Assembly: GCA_016458225.1 (NCBI GenBank)
Contig: JAEMGR010000005.1
Location: 372,001-436,000 of the forward strand
DNA from: Myxococcaceae bacterium JPH2
GTDB taxonomy: Bacteria > Myxococcota > Myxococcia > Myxococcales > Myxococcaceae
Direction: 5' to 3'
DNA: 64,000 nt
How positions within the stretch are numbered: position 1 is the first letter of the stretch; each line of letters opens with the position of its first letter. Shown here in pieces: positions 47,734-55,685 of this stretch. Under the pieces are notes generated by a model that was not told the origin of the DNA, did no database searches, and was given only the letters and a program-made list of their open reading frames with translations. The position numbers and the translations under genes were made by a program.

Positions 47734-49274
47734 AGGGACACCCCCGGAACGTTGGCGATCGTGGCGCCGTCCATGTTGCCCGCCAGCCCCAACACCTTGG
47801 CGGCCTCCTGGCCGTCACGGAACGGATGCAGCTTGGCGCGCCAGTACGGGTTGAAGAGCGTGGGCGCCTCCGCCCAGCCGTTCTGCCCGAAGCGATGGTA
47901 GTAGACGAGCGCCTTGGAGAGCGCAGCGCCCTCGTCCGCGGCGAGCACGAGCGTTCCGGTGCCCTGCGCGCCGTGGTTGAACTTGATGGTGGCGGAGGAG
48001 TTGATCTCCCAGTCCGCCTTCGACGCGTTGCCCACGCGCAGCTTCTTGGTGACGTAGCTGTAGGCGCGCGGCTGGCCGTAGTCCTTCTTCTCGTCCGTGC
48101 TCCCGCGGAACTTCATGAAGCAGTTGCCCGAGCCGATGCAGCTCGTCAGGGCCTTGGCCATCACGCCCTCGAACTTGTGGTTGCCCTTGTGCGCGTTGTT
48201 CGGCTTGTGACCGCCGTTGCCGCTGTCGCTGTAGACCTCAGCGCTAAAGGGCATCCACGGCGAGATGCCGTCCTTCCACTGGGCAAACATGGCGCCACCG
48301 TTCTCCCTGGACGTCACCACCTTGCCCTCCTTGCCGGACTTGCCCTTGAGCTTCCAGCCGCTCTTGTCCTCCGCGACAGAGCTGCCGCCCTTGCTGACGG
48401 CAGGAATGGGGAAGTGCAGTCCGTCCCCCGGGATGTCGTTCATCAGCTCCTGGAGGTAGGAGGGGTGCATGATCATCAAGGGGAGGATGGTGGCTGCGAA
48501 CCCCGTCGCTCGGGTGGAGGGCCAGACCGGGCGGCTCGCGTTGGCGATCTCCGTCATGGTCTTGCTCGCGGCCTGGCGAGAGGTACTGCCCTCACCGCCC
48601 ATGCACGGCAACCCATCCACGGCGCAGTTGAACTCGTTGGCGTTGAGCCCGCCCACGGCCGCCGAGAGCGTAGACGCGCCCGGGGCGTTGTAGTCGGTCA
48701 GATCCTTCAGGTTGCTCGAGCTTCCATCCAGCACCGTCTTCGCGGTCTTGAGATGCACCGCGTCCTGAGAGGCATGGATGGTGTCGATCATCCGATCCAG
48801 ATTTTCGACGACCTTCTCCATGGTCTCGTCGAGGTCCTTGACCTTGTTCCCGTAGTTTCGAGATTTGTTTCCGTACTTACTGGCGATGCGTATCGCCTTG
48901 ATGCCGTGGATGCAGTGCTTGATGCAGGTCCAGCAAGCGCACTGCGCGAACTCCATGGCGGCGATGATGTAGAAGTTGATCTTCTGTGCACTCATCATGT
49001 CCGAGGTCAGGCTCGCCGCGGACACGTACGCGTGCATGCTGGTCATCGCCACGTAGGAAGCGGCGATGGCCCGGTTGCTGGCCGCGTAGTAGTTCAGCGC
49101 GCGCGCCTCCATGACGGCCATGGAGTAGGCGAGGCTGTCGCTATGCTGTTGGAGGCTGACCTTCTCCCGCAGCGCGTGGCTGAGGTTGAAGCTCAACGTC
49201 GTCATCAGCGCCATGATGAGGAACGACAGGCAGGCCAGAACCAAGGACTGGCCACGCGCCTTGCGCTGCTTCAT
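47730..49274 (-). CDS. TadG-like pilus assembly protein
   Basis: 514 residues. N-terminus MKQRKARGQSLVLACLSFLIMALMTTLSF follows the TadG pattern (basic leader, GQS, membrane helix), but the +5 Glu is absent. The exported part is mostly helical at first (QQHSDSLAYSMAVMEARALNYYAASNRAIAAS), typical of the TadG N-terminal region, with Cys in FAQCACWTCIKHCIHG. The von Willebrand A domain of classical TadG is not evident. The ATG at 49274 overlaps the upstream TadE stop (ATGA); an ATG at 49292 lies inside that gene. Confidence 0.78.
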   Translation of the reverse strand: MKQRKARGQSLVLACLSFLIMALMTTLSFNLSHALREKVSLQQHSDSLAYSMAVMEARALNYYAASNRAIAASYVAMTSMHAYVSAASLTSDMMSAQKINFYIIAAMEFAQCACWTCIKHCIHGIKAIRIASKYGNKSRNYGNKVKDLDETMEKVVENLDRMIDTIHASQDAVHLKTAKTVLDGSSSNLKDLTDYNAPGASTLSAAVGGLNANEFNCAVDGLPCMGGEGSTSRQAASKTMTEIANASRPVWPSTRATGFAATILPLMIMHPSYLQELMNDIPGDGLHFPIPAVSKGGSSVAEDKSGWKLKGKSGKEGKVVTSRENGGAMFAQWKDGISPWMPFSAEVYSDSGNGGHKPNNAHKGNHKFEGVMAKALTSCIGSGNCFMKFRGSTDEKKDYGQPRAYSYVTKKLRVGNASKADWEINSSATIKFNHGAQGTGTLVLAADEGAALSKALVYYHRFGQNGWAEAPTLFNPYWRAKLHPFRDGQEAAKVLGLAGNMDGATIANVPGVSL

Positions 49275-50023
49275 TGCCAGGTGAAGACGCATTCGTTTCT
49301 CTGGGGCAGGGGGTTTTGGGAGAGGAAGAAGTTGGACTGCATCCGCATCGTGTAGGTCGCGCGGATGGGAAGGACGTAGTGGCGCTGCGCGGCCGCGGCC
49401 TCGTACTGGCCATCGTTCTTGCGGAACTTGCGCTCATTCTGAGGCGTCTTTCCCAAACGGAGCACGGGCGGCAGCTCCCGGGCTCGGACGATTTGGTAGA
49501 TCACCATGTCCGCGAAGGGGATGGGCATCCGATAGTTGAACGTGACCTGCACGCGCAGCTTGGTGCGCTGGCCCTGGGCCCAGTCATCGCTCGCGGAGTT
49601 CTTGGGGTTGTCGAAATCGAATTCCCCGCTCCCGCCACCCACCTCGTTGCGCAGGGGACCACAGATGGTCACCTCCGCGTACTTCAGGGCACTGTCCATC
49701 ATCTTGTTGGCCATGACTTCGGGCCAGGCGAACTTGGCCGCGAACTCCGACCCGCTGGTCACGGTCTTGATGTACTCGGCGCCGCCCGAGGGCTTGCTCA
49801 CCATGGGGAGCAGGACTCCGAGTGCGGCCTTTTCCATCTGCCCGACGTTGGCGCTGTGGATGGAGCCCGCTCGCACGGCCTTGTAGGCCGCGTACTTCGT
49901 CATCAGCCGAGCCTGATGCATCAGTCCAAGCTGGAGAGTCCCGAGGATCAGGAATACAAAGAGAGGCAGGACGATAGCCGTCTCGACGGCGGCCTGCCCA
50001 TCCTCACGATTTCGCGCCTTCAT
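49271..50023 (-). CDS. TadE-like minor pilin
   Basis: 250 residues. MKARNREDGQAAVETAIVLPLFVFLILGTLQLGLMHQARL: Gly9 cleavage point, Glu14 at +5, then a hydrophobic helix and a Tyr/Ala-rich helix (TKYAAYKAVRAGSIHSA), a textbook TadE N-terminus. The exported domain of about 200 residues ends with a Cys in NECVFTWQ. First gene of the pilin operon. An ATG at 50038 would add five residues; neither start has a clear ribosome site. Confidence 0.88.
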   Translation of the reverse strand: MKARNREDGQAAVETAIVLPLFVFLILGTLQLGLMHQARLMTKYAAYKAVRAGSIHSANVGQMEKAALGVLLPMVSKPSGGAEYIKTVTSGSEFAAKFAWPEVMANKMMDSALKYAEVTICGPLRNEVGGGSGEFDFDNPKNSASDDWAQGQRTKLRVQVTFNYRMPIPFADMVIYQIVRARELPPVLRLGKTPQNERKFRKNDGQYEAAAAQRHYVLPIRATYTMRMQSNFFLSQNPLPQRNECVFTWQ

Positions 50024-50088
50024 CCCTGGAATCCACATATGCCCGGAGTGTACCGGCACTCGGATGGAGGACTGGCGAGGGAAAGCAG

Positions 50089-50107
50089 ATGTCACACAAA
50101 TGTCACA
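50089..50107. promoter_or_regulatory. 11-bp-phased direct repeat ATGTCACA
   Basis: ATGTCACA occurs at 50089-50096 and 50100-50107, exactly one helical turn apart, in the divergent region between the pilin operon and the lipoprotein gene. The arrangement is that of response-regulator or similar tandem sites. Followed by an A+T-richer stretch (TTGTGTTTTTCCTC). Confidence 0.5.
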
Positions 50108-50219
50108 TACGACCCGTTGTGTTTTTCCTCAAGTCCATGGCAGCCGGCTACTCGACCGATAGACGGGCTCCACTGGGCCGTGCAGCGGAGCGGTAGGAAG
50201 CGGCAAAAAGGAGCAGGGC

Positions 50220-50882
50220 ATGAACTGGCACGTGGGTATGAAGGTGGGCCTGCTGGTGACGGTGTTGTGCGCGGTGGCCTGCAGCGACAAGAAGGATGAT
50301 CCCGGAACTCCAGGCGAGGGTGTTGAGCGTCCCGGCATGGGGACGTCGACGAAGCCTCCGGAGGGGGCACCCTTCACGCTGCCCGCGGGGGTGGAGTGGA
50401 TCAACCCCACCATCAAGAGCTACAACGCTGTATTCCCGGAGAAGTGCCACGACAAGAAGGAGTCGGACGGCCGAGGGAGCGGTGACCTGGTCCGGCTGTG
50501 CCTGGCGCTGCGCAACACGACGACCCAGCTCGTGCGCGTCACCTTCCCCGCCGGGATGATCTTCATCTCCGAGAGCCTGGACGTGCAGAACGGCGTCCTC
50601 GTCCAGGGAGAGACGGTGGAGTTGCCCCCCACGCAGGAGTTCTACGTCCCGCTGTTCCTCTACTGCCTCAACTCAGATCGCAGCGGCAGCTACCCGGATG
50701 ATGAGTTCCGTCCCGGCCCCATCACCCAGTACAAGGACTTCCTGGACTTCTTCACGCTGCTGGCGAACAAGAAGCTGCCGCCGTCCTCGGCTGAGCTGCA
50801 GCAGGCCGTGTGGCACCTGTCCACTGGCGACGGCCTCAGCGACAAGGACCGGAACGTCATCAACGGCTTCAGCGCCAAGTAG
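50220..50882 (+). CDS. Lipoprotein of unknown function
   Basis: 220 residues. Lipobox VAC with Cys21 after a hydrophobic helix. A Gly/Pro/Thr linker precedes a beta-rich domain (GDLVRLCLALRNTTTQLVRVTFPAGMIF, DVQNGVLVQGETVELPPTQEFYVPLFLYCLN), which recalls extracellular binding folds. The C-terminal part is helical (LQQAVWHLSTGDGLSDKDRNVINGF), a pattern seen in thioester/TQXA-type adhesin domains (weak resemblance). AAAAAGGAG before the ATG is a strong ribosome site. Divergent from the pilin operon. Confidence 0.75.
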   Translation: MNWHVGMKVGLLVTVLCAVACSDKKDDPGTPGEGVERPGMGTSTKPPEGAPFTLPAGVEWINPTIKSYNAVFPEKCHDKKESDGRGSGDLVRLCLALRNTTTQLVRVTFPAGMIFISESLDVQNGVLVQGETVELPPTQEFYVPLFLYCLNSDRSGSYPDDEFRPGPITQYKDFLDFFTLLANKKLPPSSAELQQAVWHLSTGDGLSDKDRNVINGFSAK

Positions 50883-50896
50883 CTGGCACAGTCCGC

Positions 50897-50922
50897 CCGA
50901 GGCGCTCCCGTGAGCGCCTCGG
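50897..50922. terminator. Perfect 11-bp hairpin, tetraloop
   Basis: CCGAGGCGCTC (50897-50907), loop CCGT, GAGCGCCTCGG (50912-50922). Lies between convergent stops at 50882 and 50931 and can terminate both transcripts. Confidence 0.75.
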
Positions 50923-50930
50923 CGCGGGTG

Positions 50931-51752
50931 TTAGTCTTCGGCGCCGGACTCGTCCGCGCTGTCACCGGCATAGCGGTTCATGCCGTAGCCATAGCCGCCA
51001 TTCGACGCGGGCGGGACGTAGTGGCGGGAGACGTAGATGCCCGCTCCCAGGACAATCAGCGCCAGCACCGCATACAGCGCGGGGCGGCTGGGATTGGCTC
51101 GCCATGCCCAGCCGCGCTCGCGACGGCGCTGGAAGCGCGGAGCTACCGAGTACTCGCGCCAGGCCTCCTCACGCATGTCCGCCGCGGCGTCCGCGTTGCC
51201 CTCCAGGGCCAGAGCGCGAGACAGGAGCCAGCGGCCCTCGACCGTTCCCTGACGGGCCTGAAGGAAGCGCGTGAGAGCTTCCTGCGCGCCCTTCGCGTCG
51301 CCTCGTGCCAGCCGGAAGCGACCGCGCTCCAGGTCGATGGCGCCTTGACGGTACGACTCATTCTGTCGCGCGGCCTCGTCCAGGAGGAGTTCGCCGCGAC
51401 GCGAATCCCCCGCTCCGAGGTACGCCACGCCCAACAGGAACAGCGTGTCCACGTCGTCGTCGCCCGCGTCCAGGTTGGGCTTGAGGATGTCCACCGCTTC
51501 CGCGTAGCGCTTCTGTCCCACTCGGATGTCCGCCAGCTCGGCGCGGGCGCGGCGATCATGCGGGTTGGTGAGGATGGCGCCCGCCAGCTCCCCGGCACGC
51601 TGCCAGCGCTTGAAGCTCCGCAGCGGACTGGGCAGCACCTGCAGGGTGAAGCGGTCCATGCCCCAGAGGGTCACCACCACGAGGACCAGCGACAGGAGCG
51701 GACGCCCCGTCAGCAGCGAGAAGAACATCCACAACATCCAGGAGCTCGACAT
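50931..51752 (-). CDS. TPR-repeat membrane protein
   Basis: 273 residues. Hydrophobic N-terminus (WMLWMFFSLLTGRPLLSLVLVVVTLWGM, one or two helices), then about four TPR units (for example RYAEAVDILKPNLDAGDDDVDTLFLLGVAYLGAGDSRRGELLLDEA). A second membrane helix (ALYAVLALIVLGAGIYV) and a Gly/Tyr-rich tail follow. Resembles YfgM/NrfG-type scaffold proteins; partner unknown. It lies 30 bases upstream-transcribed of hemW's stop and is probably in the same operon. Confidence 0.78.
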   Translation of the reverse strand: MSSSWMLWMFFSLLTGRPLLSLVLVVVTLWGMDRFTLQVLPSPLRSFKRWQRAGELAGAILTNPHDRRARAELADIRVGQKRYAEAVDILKPNLDAGDDDVDTLFLLGVAYLGAGDSRRGELLLDEAARQNESYRQGAIDLERGRFRLARGDAKGAQEALTRFLQARQGTVEGRWLLSRALALEGNADAAADMREEAWREYSVAPRFQRRRERGWAWRANPSRPALYAVLALIVLGAGIYVSRHYVPPASNGGYGYGMNRYAGDSADESGAED

Positions 51753-51782
51753 GGCGTTTCAGGTTCCCTCGGGCGCTGACCG

Positions 51783-52988
51783 CTAGAGCAGCCGGGCGCA
51801 AACGGCGCTGTGTACATCCAGGCCTCGGTCCGTCAAGGCCAGTCGCCCCTCTCGGAGCTTCGCGAATCCATGCTCAACCAACCGGGCTACCTCTTCCCGC
51901 CGCGACTCCACGGGTTGGCTGTATCGCGCACACACGGCCTCCCAGTCCACCCCTGACACCAGCCGCAACCCCATGGACAGTCGCTCCGCGAAGAGTTCCT
52001 CGGGCCCCAGGGACTCGCGGCTCGCTTCGGGCAAACGGCCCTCTTCCACCGCGCGGAGATAGACCTCTGGGCTGCGCTGATTCACGTACCGGTGCGGCTC
52101 GGGGGACAGCAGCATTCCCGTGGCGCCCACGCCCAGCGCGAGGTACTCGCCGCCCGTCCAGTAAAGCGCGTTGTGCCGCGAGCTGAGTCCTGGCCTCGCG
52201 TGGTTGGAGACCTCGTAGCGATTCAGGCCGTGCGCGCCGTAGACCTCGCGCAGCGTGCGCGCCATGGCCACGACCTCGTCGTCCTCGGGGAGATGGAGTT
52301 CGCCGCGCGCGAGCTGCTTCGCCAGCGGCGTGTCCTCCGCGAGCACCTCGCGCTCCACCGTCAGCGCGTAGGTAGACAGGTGCTCGGGATTGAGCGCGAC
52401 CGCGCGCAGGGCGTCCGCCTCCACCTGCTCGCGCGTCTGTCCGTGCACGCCGTAGATGAAGTCCAGGGCGACCACCGGGAAGTCCGCGCGCCGGGCCGCG
52501 TCCACCGCAGCTTCCACCATGGCCGCGTCATGCGCGCGCCCCAGGGCCTTGAGTGTCTGGGGTTGGAAGGACTGGACGCCCAACGTCAGTCGATTGACGC
52601 CGGCGGACCGGAAGCCCGCGAAGCGCTCGGCATCCGCGCGCTCTGGGTTGCCCTCCAGCGACACCTCCGCGCCGGGAGATAGGGACAGGCGCGCCGCGAG
52701 GCCATCCAGCACTCGAGCCACATAGCGGGGATGCCACAGCGACGGCGTGCCTCCGCCGAGGAAGACGGAGTCGAGCGGGCGTGTGCGCAGGTCGGGCTGG
52801 GCCGCCAGCCGCGCATCCAGCTCCGCGAGCACGGCCGTCGCGTAGCGCTCCTCGGGAACCTGCTTGGCCACCGCCACCGCGAAGTCGCAGTACGGGCACT
52901 TGGCCAGGCAGTAGGGAAAGTGCAGGTACAGCCCGAAGCGCGCGGCGGCCATGCCCGTCAGCGGGTCGATGGGGGACGAGAAAGGCAT
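51783..52988 (-). CDS. hemW: HemW (radical SAM haem chaperone)
   Basis: 401 residues. The radical SAM cluster motif CxxxCxxC is seen as YCLAKCPYC (Cys27, Cys31, Cys34). DSVFLGGGTPSLW is the SAM-binding GGGTP loop; VEVSLEGNPE, VNRLTLGVQSF and ALDFIYGVHGQT follow. HemW resembles oxygen-independent coproporphyrinogen oxidase but is a haem-binding chaperone; the extra leading Cys of HemN is absent, which favours HemW. An in-frame TTG 9 bases upstream is a less likely start. It lies 12 bases after the coiled-coil gene. Confidence 0.92.
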   Translation of the reverse strand: MPFSSPIDPLTGMAAARFGLYLHFPYCLAKCPYCDFAVAVAKQVPEERYATAVLAELDARLAAQPDLRTRPLDSVFLGGGTPSLWHPRYVARVLDGLAARLSLSPGAEVSLEGNPERADAERFAGFRSAGVNRLTLGVQSFQPQTLKALGRAHDAAMVEAAVDAARRADFPVVALDFIYGVHGQTREQVEADALRAVALNPEHLSTYALTVEREVLAEDTPLAKQLARGELHLPEDDEVVAMARTLREVYGAHGLNRYEVSNHARPGLSSRHNALYWTGGEYLALGVGATGMLLSPEPHRYVNQRSPEVYLRAVEEGRLPEASRESLGPEELFAERLSMGLRLVSGVDWEAVCARYSQPVESRREEVARLVEHGFAKLREGRLALTDRGLDVHSAVCARLL

Positions 52989-53000
52989 GCGGACCAAACC

Positions 53001-55490
53001 CTACTTCCCGCCCTTCAATTGCGCCTCCAGGCGCGCCACCTTCGCCTTCAGGCTGGCCGCTGTCTCCAGTGCCGTCTCGGCGGCCATGAGCTTGCGCTTC
53101 ATGGAGGCGACGTCCGCCTTGAGCTGGTCCCGCTCCGCCTCCCAGCCCGAAGGAGCGGCCGAACCCGCCGCGGCCGGCTTCGCCTCGACCGCCTGTCGCG
53201 CCGCCTGCTCGGCCTTCAGCGCGGCTTCCGCCTGCGCCAGCTTCGCTTCCAGCGTCGCTCGCGTCGCATCAACGTCCTTCGCTCGCGCCGCCTGCTCGGC
53301 CTTCAGCGCGGCTTCCGCCTGCGCCAGCTTCGCTTCCAGCGTCGCTCGCGTCGCATCAACGTCCTTCGCTCGCGCCGCCTGCTCGGCCTTCAGCGCGGCT
53401 TCCGCCTGCGCCAGCTTCGCTTCCAGCGTCGCTCGCGTCGCATCAACGTCCTTCGCTCGCGCGGCCTGCTCGGCCTTCAGCGCCGCTTCGGTCTGCGCGA
53501 GCTTTGCCTCGGCATCCTTGGCGCGCGCGGATTGAGCAGCCTGCGCCTCCGAGGCTCGGCGCTTGGACTCGGAGGTCTCCAGCGCTCCTTCCAACATCTT
53601 CACGCGCTGCTGGAGGCGATCCACCTTGTCGGCCTCCGCGCGCGCGGCGGCGAGCTGCTCGGTGATGGCCGCGAGTTGCTCTCGTGCGCCGTCCTCGCCC
53701 TGCGCGAGAGCGTCCACGCGGGCTTCGGTCTCCGCGGCTCGGAGCCGCTCGTCCTCGTGCGCGGCCTCGGCGGCTTCGCGGCGAGCCTGCTCCAGCGCGA
53801 GGTCTCCCTGCGCCTGCGAGACGACGCCCTGCAGTCGGGCCAGCTCCGCCTCGCGCTGCCCCGAGGCGGTCTCCAACATCGTCACGCGGGCCGACAGCCC
53901 CACGCGCTCCGCTTGCGTGGTGGCGACCTTCATCTCCACCACCGCGAGGTCCTTCTTCAGCGCATCCCGCTCGGCGCGCGCGGCCTCGACTCCGGCGGAC
54001 AGCTCCGCGACCTTCGCCTCCGCCTCGTGCACCGCTTCGCCCAGGGCGGCTGCGTCGGACTCCATCCGGTCGCGCAGCGAGACCTGCTCCACCTCGGCGG
54101 CCTCCAGGTGCTCCTTCAGCGCCGCAATCTCAGCCGTCAGCTCTTCGGCGCGCCCGGCCTGGGCCTGGGCCTCTTCGCGGGCTCGGGCCAGCTCCGCGTC
54201 GAGCGCCGTCACCCGCGCTTGCGCCTGGGTCAGCTCCGCGGTCCGGTTCTCCAGGGCCTTGCGCAGCGCGGGCAGCTCCGCCGCCTCGGTCGTGCGCGCG
54301 GTGAGCGCGGCCCGCAGCCCCACGGCATCCGCGTCCTTCAGCGCGAGCGCGCGCTCCAGCTCGGAGACCTGCCCCTGGAGTCCTCGGAGCCCCTCCTCCA
54401 CCACCGCGAGTTGGCGGCGCGCGTCGTCGCGCTCGGACTCCAGCGTCACCGCGCGCGACTGGGCTTCCTCGAGCGAGCTCTTGGACCAGTCGCTCTCGCT
54501 CTCCAGTGTTCCCAGTGCGCCTTGCGCCTCGGAGAGCGCGGCTTCCAATTGGGCGCTTCGCAGGGTCGCGGCGTCGCGCTCCTGGACGCTCGTGTCCAGC
54601 TCCGCCGTCAGCCGCTCCACGTCCGCCAGGTTGGCCTGGTACTGCTCCTGGACGGCCTCCAGGGCGCCCTTCGCCTCGGACTTCTCCGCGGCCAGTTCGG
54701 CGACCCGGTCCTGCGCCAACCCGAGGGCCTCCTTGGCTCCAACCAGCTCCTCGGCGAGCGCCCCACGGGACTCTCGCTCGGACTGGAGATCCGCGCCCAG
54801 CCGCGCCAGCTCGGCTTCGACTTCCGCCAGGGCCCGCGAGAGGTCCTTGCGGTCCGCCTCCACCGCGGCCAGCTCCGCTTCGGCCTGGTCGCGCTTCGCT
54901 TCCAGCTCGGCGGCCCGCGCCTCGGCCGCCGCGGCGCGCTTCTCCTCGCGCGCCGCCACCTCCGTGGCCTGCGTCAGCTTCACCGGCGAGTCCTTCACGC
55001 CGGCCAGGAGGGTGCGCGCCTCGATGGACTCCTTGCGCGCCTTCTCCAGGGACACCTTCACGCCGGCCAGCTCGCCCTCGCGCTCCGCGTACAGCGTGCG
55101 GGCCCGGGCCAGCGTCTCCGTCTTCTGCTTCACGACGGCGCGGAAGAACTCCAGCTTGTCCTCCGGCGAGGCGCCCATGGGCAGGCGCGGCTCGGGGGGC
55201 TCGCCGAAGGGGTCATTGCCCAGGGGTCGACGCACCACCGCGGCGGGGGCGGCCACGCTCGGGGCAGCCGGGGCCGGGCTCGCCGGGACGGCAGGAGCCG
55301 AAGCGGCCGGGCGACGCGGCGGCAGGGGCGGCGGAGCGGAAGCCGCGGGCGAAGGTGCGGAGACGGGCCTGGGAACCGAAGGAGGCCTGGGGGTTGCCGG
55401 AGGGGGGGAGGCAACGGCGGCGTTGCCATCGTCCAGCATGTCCCGCAGGTCCGCGAACGGATCCACCTCGTCCGAGGGTGACGACGGCAT
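53001..55490 (-). CDS. Long coiled-coil protein
   Basis: 829 residues. An acidic N-terminus (DEVDPFADLRDMLDDG) is followed by about 100 residues of Pro/Ala/Ser-rich linker with basic patches. Next comes a short segment PFGEPPEPRLPMGASPEDKLEFFRA, then more than 600 residues of unbroken Ala/Glu/Leu/Lys/Arg-rich coiled coil. It lacks signal peptide and membrane helix, so probably a cytoplasmic filament or scaffold like the coiled-coil parts of FrzS or AglZ, without their receiver domain. Near the C-terminus (about 677-763) a 29-residue unit is repeated three times identically. Function unknown. Confidence 0.82.
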   Translation of the reverse strand: MPSSPSDEVDPFADLRDMLDDGNAAVASPPPATPRPPSVPRPVSAPSPAASAPPPLPPRRPAASAPAVPASPAPAAPSVAAPAAVVRRPLGNDPFGEPPEPRLPMGASPEDKLEFFRAVVKQKTETLARARTLYAEREGELAGVKVSLEKARKESIEARTLLAGVKDSPVKLTQATEVAAREEKRAAAAEARAAELEAKRDQAEAELAAVEADRKDLSRALAEVEAELARLGADLQSERESRGALAEELVGAKEALGLAQDRVAELAAEKSEAKGALEAVQEQYQANLADVERLTAELDTSVQERDAATLRSAQLEAALSEAQGALGTLESESDWSKSSLEEAQSRAVTLESERDDARRQLAVVEEGLRGLQGQVSELERALALKDADAVGLRAALTARTTEAAELPALRKALENRTAELTQAQARVTALDAELARAREEAQAQAGRAEELTAEIAALKEHLEAAEVEQVSLRDRMESDAAALGEAVHEAEAKVAELSAGVEAARAERDALKKDLAVVEMKVATTQAERVGLSARVTMLETASGQREAELARLQGVVSQAQGDLALEQARREAAEAAHEDERLRAAETEARVDALAQGEDGAREQLAAITEQLAAARAEADKVDRLQQRVKMLEGALETSESKRRASEAQAAQSARAKDAEAKLAQTEAALKAEQAARAKDVDATRATLEAKLAQAEAALKAEQAARAKDVDATRATLEAKLAQAEAALKAEQAARAKDVDATRATLEAKLAQAEAALKAEQAARQAVEAKPAAAGSAAPSGWEAERDQLKADVASMKRKLMAAETALETAASLKAKVARLEAQLKGGK
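53201..53461 (-). repeat. Three identical 87-bp tandem repeats
   Basis: Copies start at 53201, 53288 and 53375 and are the same base for base; a degenerate fourth begins at 53462. Each encodes 29 residues of the type RAKDVDATRATLEAKLAQAE. In-frame, so copy-number change keeps the protein open. Identity at the DNA level points to recent duplication or gene conversion. Confidence 0.92.
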
Positions 55491-55604
55491 GTGCGTTCCG
55501 CAGGTTACCGGCCACGGGCGGTTTCCACCAGGGACGCGTGAAGCCCCCCAGCGCTTCCTCGCCCCCGAGGGAGTCCGGGTGCACAGTCTCCTCGACGCCA
55601 AGGC

Positions 55605-55623
55605 CACTGGACGTTAGCCAGTG
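55605..55623. promoter_or_regulatory. Small palindrome in divergent region
   Basis: CACTGG-ACGTTAG-CCAGTG (55605-55610 and 55618-55623), a perfect 6-bp inverted repeat about 65 bases before the M16 peptidase start and 115 bases before the coiled-coil gene. Possible operator; no known consensus matched. Confidence 0.3.
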
Positions 55624-55685
55624 AGGGAAACATCACACCTCGCCTTGCCTCACCGCAGGCGCGGTGACAGCTTCGGACGCTCCTT

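Noticed and set aside
53201-53461. Possible CRISPR array because of regular identical repeats
   Set aside because: The 87-bp units abut with no spacers and encode a coiled coil in frame.
52731-55481. A 916-codon plus-strand frame opposite the coiled-coil gene
   Set aside because: Leu/Arg/Gly-rich translation mirrors the Glu/Ala/Leu codons of the real gene; it also runs into hemW. No ribosome site.
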